Origin: Farysia itapuensis
Taxonomy: Eukaryota > Basidiomycota > Ustilaginomycetes > Ustilaginales > Ustilaginaceae
Reading direction: 5' to 3'
DNA length: 64,000 nucleotides
Assembly: GCA_023212645.1 (NCBI GenBank)
Contig: JALBYC010000004.1
Coordinates: 496,001-560,000, forward strand
The notes beneath the pieces were generated by a model that worked only from the letters and a program-made list of their open reading frames with translations, had not been told where the DNA came from and did not search any database. How positions within the stretch are numbered: position 1 is the stretch's first letter; each line of letters begins with the position of its first letter. Positions 37,588 through 46,045 of the stretch are shown in pieces. A program made the translations under genes and the position numbers.

Positions 37588-39723
37588 ATGTCGTCTGCAT
37601 CAGTGACTTCCATGCCGCCTTCGAGCCCTTCTTCGTCACACATGATGCAGCGAGCTTCTCCCGTTGCCAAGTTTCCGCATCTACAGCTAAAACCCTCCAG
37701 TAGCAATACGCTGGCACCTGCTTCCATATCATCTCTGATACCGTCGACAACAAGTGCAGTATGGTCACCCAGTCCGCGTCCGACGACGGAGCATGAGCAA
37801 AGCAGTACGATGCCCCTTGCAACGTCAACAATAGCCAAAAAAGAAGGAGCTTCTCTGATCCAGCCCAAGAAGGAATGGGTGCTCCCAGCGCGTGCCAAAC
37901 CAGGTCGAAAGCCATCTGCGACAGAACCCCTGACCAAGCGAAAAGCCCAGAATCGAGCTTCCCAGCGCGCATTTCGAGAGCGAAAACAGTCTTACCTTCA
38001 AGAGCTTGAAGCAAAGGTGGCTGCATACGAAACGGCTGAGATTGATCGCAGCGTCGAGCTACAGAAGCTAGCACAAAAACTGAGCGTTGAGAACGAAGGA
38101 CTACGAAAGGAAGTTTCAATCTGGAGAGAGAAGGTCGCCCAGCTAGAAGAGTTGCTGAGTCAAGCGCAGCGCACCGACAAGACGACTGGAAAAGTGGCAG
38201 TGACAAAGTCTGGACCTGGCTGCAAAGCACCCACTCACGAAAAGCCTACGCTGCCCAGAAGGAGCGTGCTCTCTACGACAGGTGTCAAGTCAAAAGGAAA
38301 AGGCGAAGTGCGTTTTGCGGACACTGTATATGGATCTGGACCAGCTGTGGCCTTGCCAATCGCTAGGAAAGAGAATTTAGTAGCTAAAGAGAACTCAGCA
38401 GCTAACTCCAGCCCAGTTCCTCCTCTGCCTCTTCCAACTGCTTACCCGGATCAAGGTTCCCTTCCGTCCCCTTCACACGGTCCCATAACCATGCTGTGGT
38501 CGCCTAGCGAGCGGGTCTTCTCGCAGGATACCGATTCTGTCTCCAAAAAGCGTACATCGCTTTCACCCCATCTACTACCACCTGAAAGCGTTTCTATGGA
38601 TGGAGGCTGTGGCTTCTGCACCGAGGCTTCTCCGTGCGTATGTACGGAAGCATACTTGGACCTTAGTGATACCACAACTTCGGTACAGCAGCCCACATCA
38701 CCGAAGCCAGAGGAGAATTCATTTTCAGCACTACCGCTCCACAACAGAAGAGTTGCGTCAATGGCCGAGAGCAGCAACAAAATGAGCATCCCTGCACTTA
38801 CATTAGAGGGCGCGTCGACACAAGGTCGGCCTCGTTCCAAGAAATTATGGTATACGGTTCAGCCTGAACAGGCTCAAGTCTGGTCAACGTCGACGAGCTC
38901 GTCGCAATCTGCGCCACGAACTCTGAACAAGAAACTTTGGTACACCACCAGCGTCCCCGCAGTCAAAGCGGCAACTGTGGAAGCGACGTGCACCGGAGAT
39001 CCAAGCACTTGCGGTGCGTGCTCTACAGACCCAGCGCTGGCCGCCTTCTGCGAAGCGGTCACTACTGCTGCCACCACATCGCAAACGCACACAGACACTT
39101 CATCTCGGCGTCTTGGCGACCTGTCGGGATCAGCATCGAGATTTCCATCCCTGCTTCCGACTCCGCCTTCGTTCGCGCCGAAATCTCCACGTGAGACAGT
39201 TCCGTCTGCATGGCGTCAGATTCGTTCCCATCCACGCTTCTCACAGTGGCAGGGTGGACTAGATCTTCTCGCCGAGGTTGTCAGCAAGCGAAGTGGCAGT
39301 GTGCACTCGCCGCTCCTGGGAGGAGATATAAAGCTTAGACAGACAGTCCGCGAGACATCTGTAGACATTGAGCCGACGAGAACGACGCAGATGCTACCTC
39401 TGACAAGTAATGACCGCGCCACGGCTTCTTCTGTCAGCGCCGATCCCACTTTGCCACAAATTCACACCGACGCTGGAACCTATGCATCAACAAAATCTAA
39501 GCGCGAGTGCGAAGACGTTTCGGACGGCGACAACATTCATGATCAGAAGAAACGCCGCATCTTGATCGACAAAGAGGCGGTACAAGAAGCTCTGGCAATG
39601 CTCGATGCCGGGACCCTTGCTCATCCCCGCTTTGGCATGAGACCAACAAATAACGAAGTTGACACTCGCTCAGCGTCACCCTGTCCATGCCCGTGGCGGC
39701 CTGGCGATAAGCAAGCGAGCTGA
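37588..39723 (+). CDS. hapX: HapX-type bZIP iron regulator
   Basis: 711 residues. Residues ~94-108 (KEWVLPARAKPGRKP) form the Hap4-like motif that docks on the CCAAT-binding complex. A Pap1/Yap-type basic region follows immediately (KRKAQNRASQRAFRERK, Asn122), then a leucine-zipper coil (LQELEAKVAAYETAEIDRSV). Two cysteine-rich regions are visible: CGFCTEASPCVC from Cys341, and Cys468-x6-Cys475-x2-Cys478-x9-Cys488. This combination is the hallmark of HapX, which represses iron-consuming pathways under iron starvation and activates iron detoxification in excess, sensing Fe-S status through the Cys regions. Two KKLWYT peptides with Trp421 and Trp451, 30 residues apart, are unfamiliar. The C-terminus has KKRRILIDKEAVQEALAML. 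The promoter carries two iron-GATA sites. A Yap-type factor is the alternative, but the Hap4-like motif argues against it. Confidence 0.88.
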   Translation: MSSASVTSMPPSSPSSSHMMQRASPVAKFPHLQLKPSSSNTLAPASISSLIPSTTSAVWSPSPRPTTEHEQSSTMPLATSTIAKKEGASLIQPKKEWVLPARAKPGRKPSATEPLTKRKAQNRASQRAFRERKQSYLQELEAKVAAYETAEIDRSVELQKLAQKLSVENEGLRKEVSIWREKVAQLEELLSQAQRTDKTTGKVAVTKSGPGCKAPTHEKPTLPRRSVLSTTGVKSKGKGEVRFADTVYGSGPAVALPIARKENLVAKENSAANSSPVPPLPLPTAYPDQGSLPSPSHGPITMLWSPSERVFSQDTDSVSKKRTSLSPHLLPPESVSMDGGCGFCTEASPCVCTEAYLDLSDTTTSVQQPTSPKPEENSFSALPLHNRRVASMAESSNKMSIPALTLEGASTQGRPRSKKLWYTVQPEQAQVWSTSTSSSQSAPRTLNKKLWYTTSVPAVKAATVEATCTGDPSTCGACSTDPALAAFCEAVTTAATTSQTHTDTSSRRLGDLSGSASRFPSLLPTPPSFAPKSPRETVPSAWRQIRSHPRFSQWQGGLDLLAEVVSKRSGSVHSPLLGGDIKLRQTVRETSVDIEPTRTTQMLPLTSNDRATASSVSADPTLPQIHTDAGTYASTKSKRECEDVSDGDNIHDQKKRRILIDKEAVQEALAMLDAGTLAHPRFGMRPTNNEVDTRSASPCPCPWRPGDKQAS

Positions 39724-39898
39724 GTTCCAAAATACACAGCTTTCATATCAGCACCAACGGGTAGATGTGCATAGCATCATTCAGACGCAAAATGTGTATG
39801 TCAGGACCAGGTAGATAGGATTTTACTATGTGAAACGCATCTGTGGATATATCGGGTCAATGAGCGTGGGTCGTAGTGTAGAAAGTGTCTCTTGTGTC

Positions 39899-41239
39899 CT
39901 AAGGGCTACTTTGAGAGTCGACCCTGTTCTTGTGGCCGAGGAAAACCTTCGCCTTGTGCATCAAGCTTCGGGAAGCCTGAAATATGCTGGGGGCCTGTTT
40001 CGCTGACATGGCTGCCGGGACAAGTCTATGTGACTCAGTAGCTTGCGCTTCGCCTTTCTCCATTTCGACTCGGTTCGAGGAAGCTGGCCCCTTGGAAGAT
40101 TTAGCAAGGTTGGGAGAAATAGGGAGCTTGCCTTGTTCAGAAGAATACAGGTGTTCAGCCTCCCTGGGCAGGTCGACTTGATTGATCAAGAAATCCCGAG
40201 GTCGTGAGAGCCATAGAGCTGGAATAGGTTTGCCTGTTCTCGACGGATCAGAGTCGGATAGAGTCTCGACCTCTTCTCCTGTCTCGAGCTGTTGGCTGAC
40301 CTGTACAGGCGCAAGCGAGCCTTTAGGTATCTCGAGATATGGAAGAACCTCACCTTTACGCTTGAAGTACAAATCTGAGATACCCTCGAGGCTGCTACGA
40401 TGTCCTGCGCTGCCCCTGGTGAACGGAACACGCAAAGGTCTCAGATTTGCCGCAATGAGAGCCAGGTTGATGTCAGTCTTGGCAAAAGACGTGAAGCGCT
40501 TATTTCCATCGGGAACGATAGAACCTTCTCCGGATTGCTCCGGAAGACCTTCGAGTGGGTCTCTTTCCGCTTTCTGCGGGTCAAGCACAGAGAGAGGGCC
40601 AAAGTACGGATGGCGAGCATTAACGGAATTGTCGTGGTATATTTCGTCACTTGAAGCTTGACTAGAATCATAGAACTCGAACCTAGGTGTTGGAAAGGAG
40701 AAGTCGGGTGTCTGTGAGAGCTGTGCAGGCTTGGCGCGGCTGAATCGGTTGCTGATCTTTGCAAGTGTGCGATTGAAGAACTTACGAATGCGACCGTATG
40801 CACTTGCCAAAGCCTTCAGTGGTCTGGAGTTTCTTGTTTGAGTAGCTTGAGTTGGCTGACCTCCAATATTTGTGTCGCGGGCGACGTCGCCAGTTTCCGA
40901 GCCTTCCGCGGAGTGCCCATATGTTTGCAAGGTAGTATCATGCTGTCTGTCCCAAACATGACCTGGATTTGCCAGAAATCTTTCCGTAGCATCTCCCAGT
41001 CGGGGTGATTCTTCCGGACTGGGCATGGTCCCTGAGCTAGATATCAACGAAAAGGGATGATAAGGAGCTTCGTATATTGGATGTTTCCGAAGTCGGTCGG
41101 CGGCGGCATGCAAGACTTCGTCTACGGTCATGAATTCCTCAGCCACCGAATCAGCGGCATCAATGTCCATCGGGAGAGCTGCTACTAATTGGCATATAGC
41201 ACACGCCAACAGCATAAGACGCAACATGATCCTGAGCAT
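39899..41239 (-). CDS. Secreted cysteine-free protein of unknown function
   Basis: 446 residues. A signal peptide covers the first ~21 residues (LMLLACAICQLVAALP); ATGs at 41239 and 41227 both give a workable one. The mature protein contains no cysteine at all, is polar and mostly disordered, with one basic amphipathic stretch (LKALASAYGRIRKFFNRTLA) and scattered aromatic patches (FSFPTPRFEFYD; ISDLYFKRKGEVLPYL). No family is recognised. Such long, unstructured secreted proteins are common among lineage-specific smut effectors, but the role is inference only. It converges with the hapX-type gene (175 bases apart). Confidence 0.65.
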   Translation of the reverse strand: MLRIMLRLMLLACAICQLVAALPMDIDAADSVAEEFMTVDEVLHAAADRLRKHPIYEAPYHPFSLISSSGTMPSPEESPRLGDATERFLANPGHVWDRQHDTTLQTYGHSAEGSETGDVARDTNIGGQPTQATQTRNSRPLKALASAYGRIRKFFNRTLAKISNRFSRAKPAQLSQTPDFSFPTPRFEFYDSSQASSDEIYHDNSVNARHPYFGPLSVLDPQKAERDPLEGLPEQSGEGSIVPDGNKRFTSFAKTDINLALIAANLRPLRVPFTRGSAGHRSSLEGISDLYFKRKGEVLPYLEIPKGSLAPVQVSQQLETGEEVETLSDSDPSRTGKPIPALWLSRPRDFLINQVDLPREAEHLYSSEQGKLPISPNLAKSSKGPASSNRVEMEKGEAQATESHRLVPAAMSAKQAPSIFQASRSLMHKAKVFLGHKNRVDSQSSP

Positions 41240-41864
41240 CGCAATGTCGTCAGGAACGCAGACCTTGGCGAGGGGAACGAGGTAATCAGTTAGCTAAACG
41301 TGATGAACCCGCTCTCTGACTGCTCGTCTTTCTAGTCTTTCAGGCTTTTCACACTGCGCTGTCACGCTAGAATGAAATCTGCGGTGGACTGTTGACTCAA
41401 TCTCGGATCGTGATTCTTGCGTGCGCTATGTCATTCTGCACTTCAAAGCAGGCTGAGGTACACAAGCCACACATTGAGCGGAAATACATCTCATCTTGAT
41501 GATGTCGGCCAGGGACCAAACCCACTCAGATATGCTCGGGGATGAAACCACAGGGATACGATGCAGTCAGACTCAGTCATGTCGCCACGTATGATATGAG
41601 TTGCGCGGCTCGTTCCATGCACGTATTCACTGCGCAAACCGGCGCAACCGGAACGGAATTTGTTTCGTGCGAAAAAATCTTTTAGGCCCATCAAAGGGTC
41701 TGGAAAAGCCGGCAAATTTCTCCACACTTCCCCACACAAACGGCATCTTGCCTCTCACGATTGTCCCTCCCCGCGCAGGCGGACGCTTGTCATCATTCTC
41801 AAAGGACATATAAGACGACTGAAGTTGCCACCGTTTCGCCTGTGTAACGCTTGTTCTGTTGTTC
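41240..41864. other. Intergenic region, 0.62 kb, divergent promoters
   Basis: Lies between the secreted cysteine-free protein (minus) and the P450 (plus). A TATAAG element at 41809-41814, 51 bases before the P450 ATG, is the only element recognised. Confidence 0.5.
41809..41814 (+). promoter_or_regulatory. TATA-like element of the P450 gene
   Basis: TATAAG lies 51 bases upstream of the ATG at 41865 in an otherwise mixed sequence. Confidence 0.45.
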
Positions 41865-43597
41865 ATGATGACCGCTGCTACTCAACAAGGATCCATCGTA
41901 GGAGCCATACTTTCTCCATTACTCGCGCTGCGTGCTTCCCTCCAGGTCATCGTCATTGTAACAGTGCTTGTCGGAGGCTGGACCATATACAATGCTTTAC
42001 TGTCTCCTTTGTCGCGCTATCCGGGACCCATCTCGGCTCGTTTTGGCATACCATATTGGCGCTTTCGTCACGCCCTGATTGGCGACTACGCACCTGCCCT
42101 TCATGACCTGCACAAGCGATATGGTCCAGCAGTCCGCATAGGGCCAACTCACATGTCCTTTTCTGATCCTAGCGCTGTGGCTTCGATCTACAGCCTGTCA
42201 GATGGGACGTCGAGCAAATTCATCAAGTCTAGCTTCTACAAGTCCTTCCAAGTCTTCAAGAAACATCCGTCGATCTTTAGTGAACGCGACCCTCATCAGC
42301 ATAACAAACGACGCCGAGCTGTTGCAAGCGCGTACACCATGAACAGTCTTGTCAAGCTGGAAGAATACGTCGAAAACGTTTCAGAGCTGTTCCTACAGCA
42401 ATTGGACGCACTGGCCGAGGCAAACACAGTGAAGGAAGGCAAAGATGGCTCTACAGTCACGAAGCCTATTCGGCTCGACCCATGGTTCCATTACTTTGCG
42501 ATGGATGTCGTTGGTGAGCTGGCGTTCGGACAGTCTTTCAATCTGTTGCATCGCGGCAAAGATGATGGACATTTCCTGACTGGCGTCGCCAATTTGTCTC
42601 AGTGGGGAGCGGTCGCGGGTTGCCTGCCCTTACTTTCCTCGTGGATCCTCTGGCTATTTCCCCGTGTCACAGGCAAGCCAGGTGGAAGCGTGATTGGTGA
42701 CAAGACACGATCTCGAATACAGACACGCTTCGCTGAAGTGGAAGATTCGGAAGGGGTTCAGCCAAGACCAGACATGCTGAGCAAGTTTATGGAAGCCAAG
42801 GATCCAGACACTCGACAGCCGTACACGATGACGCAGGTTCTTTCTACCGCCTCATCCGTGATGTCTGCTGGATCTGATACCACGGCCACGGCACTGACGA
42901 CAGTCTTTGGGTTCCTGCTCGACAATCCGTCATGCTACGAGAAGCTGAGAACCGAGATAGATACCGCGGCCGAAGAAGGCAGACTCGCCACGCCTGTCAA
43001 GTATGCCAAAGGAGTCCAGCTTACATACCTCCAAGCTTGTATCAAAGAAGCTTTACGCCTTCATCCCCCTATTTCTATGGATCTACCGCGTTACACTCCG
43101 CCAGGTGGCGATACTCTCATTGGTAACACATGGCCTGTGCCGCCAGGCACAACTGTCGGAATCAGCCCTTACGTGCTGCATCGCAACACGACTGCATTTG
43201 GCCAAGATGCTGAACTATTCAGACCGGAACGCTGGATTGAAGGTGGTGATCAAGCGCGTAAAGACCTTGAGCGGTACAACATGACCTTTGGAGGCGGATC
43301 GCGTGCCTGTATCGGCAAAAACATAAGCCTGATGGAGTTGTCCAAGGTCATCCCCGAGATCTTGATCAGATTTGATCTTCGAAAGCCCGTTGCTGGATCT
43401 GGGGTGGCCTCAGCGCATAGCGACGCTGAGAAGGGCGTTTCAGCGCCCAGCTTTCAGGGCAAGAGTGCCTGGTTCCTAGAAGCTCATGTAAGTCGAGCGG
43501 AATTGAATGAAGACAATGACGACGTGCTGATTTCCTCTATGTTTCTTGCTTCGGGGCGTTACAGGATCTATATGTTGAGCTCGTTCCTCGCACATAG
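41865..43597 (+). CDS. Cytochrome P450 monooxygenase (two exons)
   Basis: Exon 41865..43487 joins exon 43565..43597 across a 77-base intron (GTAAGT donor, GTTACAG acceptor). The 551-residue product ends WFLEAHDLYVELVPRT, which restores the usual beta-strand end of microsomal P450s; read through, the frame would run into the convergent gene. An N-terminal membrane anchor lies at ~25-45 (VIVIVTVLVGGWTIYNALL), then a Pro-rich hinge (LSRYPGP), the I-helix SAGSDTTATAL, the ExxR pair in KEALRLHPP, the PERW block, and the heme loop FGGGSRACIGKN with thiolate Cys482. The layout fits the fungal CYP families near benzoate/pisatin-type hydroxylases; the substrate is unknown. No biosynthetic cluster genes flank it. 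Confidence 0.92.
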
Positions 43598-43623
43598 AGC
43601 GTATGTCTGTACTTGCGATAAAA

Positions 43624-44901
43624 CTATTTGCTCTTCTTTTTCATCTGTGACATCGGATGCAACAGTTTTGAAGCAATCTGAGGTTCCTGATTGGCAGGCC
43701 AGAGCCAGTAGGCAGGATACTTTGCTCTACCGAGGTTCATCCAGAGCATTGCCCATGCCTGCATGATGACTCCAGAGAGTAGGACGACGGGAAGATACTT
43801 CCAGCCAAGCTTGATGACGGGCGGCGACGTTGCACCGAGCAGAGCTGTTGCTCCACCGGGGGGATGAACGGTGTCGGTCAGGATCATGGCGCAAAGCGCT
43901 GTAGCAGCCGCTATCCCGCCTGCGATCCAGACAAGACTGTGGGACGTGTCAATGTAATTTGGCTGATAGTCGTGATTCAGCTCAAACAGCTTGGTGATGC
44001 ATACGGAGACAAGGGCTGAGATGAATTGTCCCCCGACGAAGGCTTTGGGCTGGCCCAGCGGCGATGCAGGTGTGCCGTACAGGATCACACTCGAAGCACC
44101 AAATGATCCAATTACGATCGGGGCGGTCCAGGAGGTCACAGGATCGTTGGTAGACGTGGCAAACTTTGGCCAGCGAGAAAAAGTGATCATGACGAAGCCT
44201 AGCCCCAGCATGGCACCAATGAAGGCCCAAATCAGAGTCTCAAGCTTGCGCGGTAGCTTCTCCACAGGTCGGATGAGAGCCCTGTTCTGCGTTTGCTTTG
44301 TTCGATAGCCAAGGAAATGGGCGATGGGGTATGGAACGCGAGACAAGCGCGATACTGGTTGAGGTGGGGCTGGCGTTTGAGCTTCTACATCTTTGGCGGG
44401 TTTCGGTGAGGCGTTGCCATTTTGCTGTTGTGGGTGCTTGTCGTCTCTATGCGTATTCTCGGATCGGGCTGTATCAGCGCTCGGCGAAGTCTGCTTGGAC
44501 ATGGGAGAGATCGGCTTGGCCATAGCCTGTCCCTTTGCGCTCATCCGTCGACCTCTTGGTTTGCCCGAGTGGTTGAGGTCGTGCTCTTCGTCACTGAAGA
44601 CGAAGCCATCGTCCTGAGTGTCGAGACTGTCTCGAACAGTCCGGGACTCGCTTCTCCATCGAGATGAGGCATCCTGTGCGGAAGCTGGGCCAACCACTTC
44701 TCCCTCGTCGTCCTCGTATATCTGAAACGTTCTTTGACGCGGTCGTCCGAGAAAACTTGCTCTCGAGGACGATCGGTTGGTGCGAGACGCAGGACTGACC
44801 GAACCCCGTGAAAATTCAGCACGACCTCGTGAGCGGGAGCGATCATAACGCTCCCGCGAGGTACTGGCTTCCTGGGAGAGGTTGTCGAGTCTGTCCGCCA
44901 T
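43624..44901 (-). CDS. HPP-family integral membrane protein
   Basis: 425 residues. The N-terminal ~190 residues are hydrophilic, Ser/Arg-rich and likely cytosolic. After a short basic segment (FLGYRTKQTQNRALIRPVEK) come four to five membrane helices (LIWAFIGAMLGLGFVMIT; APIVIGSFGASSVILYG; SLVWIAGGIAAATALCAMI; YLPVVLLSGVIMQAWAMLW). The signature DTVHPPGGATALLGA gives the HPP family its name, and the GSFGASSVILYGTPASPLGQP block is also typical. Plant and cyanobacterial HPP proteins have been reported to carry nitrite across plastid membranes; the fungal role is not settled. The last residues MKKKSK could be a retrieval-like Lys tail. It ends 26 bases from the spliced P450 stop. Confidence 0.9.
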   Translation of the reverse strand: MADRLDNLSQEASTSRERYDRSRSRGRAEFSRGSVSPASRTNRSSSRASFLGRPRQRTFQIYEDDEGEVVGPASAQDASSRWRSESRTVRDSLDTQDDGFVFSDEEHDLNHSGKPRGRRMSAKGQAMAKPISPMSKQTSPSADTARSENTHRDDKHPQQQNGNASPKPAKDVEAQTPAPPQPVSRLSRVPYPIAHFLGYRTKQTQNRALIRPVEKLPRKLETLIWAFIGAMLGLGFVMITFSRWPKFATSTNDPVTSWTAPIVIGSFGASSVILYGTPASPLGQPKAFVGGQFISALVSVCITKLFELNHDYQPNYIDTSHSLVWIAGGIAAATALCAMILTDTVHPPGGATALLGATSPPVIKLGWKYLPVVLLSGVIMQAWAMLWMNLGRAKYPAYWLWPANQEPQIASKLLHPMSQMKKKSK

Positions 44902-45001
44902 CTTTTGCTAAAGGTGGATGTCGAAAGAGAGGCTTGTAGATCTTAACGTCGTCATCTTCAAATGCATAAGCGGCCGACTGCCGGCGACTCAGTTTCTTTT
45001 C

Positions 45002-45066
45002 CGCTTTCGCGCTTGCGCGCTTGAACGCTTTCGTACGCTTGTACGCTTTCGAGCTTTAGAGCTTTC
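45002..45066. repeat. Octamer-phased CGCTT repeat array in a divergent promoter
   Basis: GCTT begins at 45003, 45011, 45019, 45027, 45037, 45045, 45053 and 45061. The spacings are 8, 8, 8, 10, 8, 8 and 8. Units read CGCTTNNN, drifting to AGCTTTNN at the right end. On the minus strand the core is AAGC, the same as in the arrays at 32044 and 56085. It lies between the divergent starts of the HPP protein (44901) and the GNAT protein (45164). Confidence 0.85.
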
Positions 45067-45163
45067 CCCGTGCCGATTGACGATCTGACACAACCACTCA
45101 CATTTTCGCAATTTTTGCGGCGTGGAGCTTGGAGCCTTTGATGGCACCTTGCTTCCCCATGGC

Positions 45164-45979
45164 ATGAGTGGGGACTATGTAGCGTTGTCTGACGCGACAA
45201 GTACAAGGCAGCTGGCTTCGTCGCCTCCTGCCGCTAGCAAAAGCGCGAGCCCGTCGACCTCCGCGTCCAGATGCAACTCGCACATTGCCCGCATCCTCAC
45301 CTTGACCGAGGTGCGAAAGGCCGTCTGGGCTCGCATCTATCGACAAGGAATTCAGACTGGACATGCTAGGCTGTCGGTCACAAATGTACCATCCTGGAAG
45401 GACTTTGACACTCTGATGGTGAAACGGCATCGATTCATTGCTGCGGATCCCAAAGACAACCGCACGCTCGGATGGGTCTCTTGTTTCCATCCCTTTCCTC
45501 TCCTCTCGCTGACTGGTCCTGAAGCTGGCGATGCTGAAGTAGCGCTGGACGGGACGAGGGGAGGAGATGTCATTGAGCTGCAAGTCTACGTTGCTGAAGA
45601 TGAACGTGGAAAGGGCGTCGGCTCCATTCTGGTTCGAACCGTAATGGAATCCATCGAAACTGATATCCGTTATTCGACAGTTCAAGCCAGTTTCTTTCCC
45701 GAGAACAGTGCGGCGAGAGCCCTGTTCGCGAGCGCAGGTTTCGAGCACGCTTGCACACGCTCCAATATTGGCAGGATGCAGGACGGAGAAGGTAGAGGTC
45801 AGTGGAGAGATCTCGTTACGGTCGCAAAGAAGCTCCCTGATTGGGGTCAAGCAGACGCCGTTCACGATGTAGACCTGCTAGACTCTCTCGTCTCAATGCC
45901 TATACCCGAGCTTGACACAATGCTCCCTGATACCACAGTCGATCCACACAAGCTGCTCAAACGGCAAAAAACCGGCTAG
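45164..45979 (+). CDS. GNAT-family N-acetyltransferase
   Basis: 271 residues from the ATG at 45164 (MSGDYVALSDATS). The acetyl-CoA-binding fold is seen in VIELQVYVAEDERGKGVGSI, where ERGKGVG is the motif A loop, followed by ASFFPENSAARALFASAGFE (motif B, the usual NxxAxxLYxxxGF pattern). N-terminal to it lie the LTEVRKAVWARIYRQ helix and a beta region (LGWVSCFHPFPLL). A short acidic insertion (LDGTRGGDVIEL) sits before motif A. The acceptor substrate is unknown; small molecules such as phosphinothricin-like or amine substrates and protein N-termini are all possible. A frame on the opposite strand covers most of the gene but shows no family resemblance. Confidence 0.8.
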   Translation: MSGDYVALSDATSTRQLASSPPAASKSASPSTSASRCNSHIARILTLTEVRKAVWARIYRQGIQTGHARLSVTNVPSWKDFDTLMVKRHRFIAADPKDNRTLGWVSCFHPFPLLSLTGPEAGDAEVALDGTRGGDVIELQVYVAEDERGKGVGSILVRTVMESIETDIRYSTVQASFFPENSAARALFASAGFEHACTRSNIGRMQDGEGRGQWRDLVTVAKKLPDWGQADAVHDVDLLDSLVSMPIPELDTMLPDTTVDPHKLLKRQKTG

Positions 45980-46045
45980 CACTTACACCAATACAATGCC
46001 ATCTGCTTTGATATATGCAATTGCAATTGGGTGAGGAGTGTGTGC

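Noticed and set aside
44562..44576. tRNA-like leader gcccgagtggttgag
   Set aside because: Resembles a tRNA-Ser/Leu D-arm but no acceptor stem, anticodon arm or B box follows, and it lies inside the HPP coding sequence.
45098..45865. 255-codon frame antisense to the GNAT gene
   Set aside because: The plus strand carries clear acetyltransferase motifs; the antisense frame is a codon-bias shadow.
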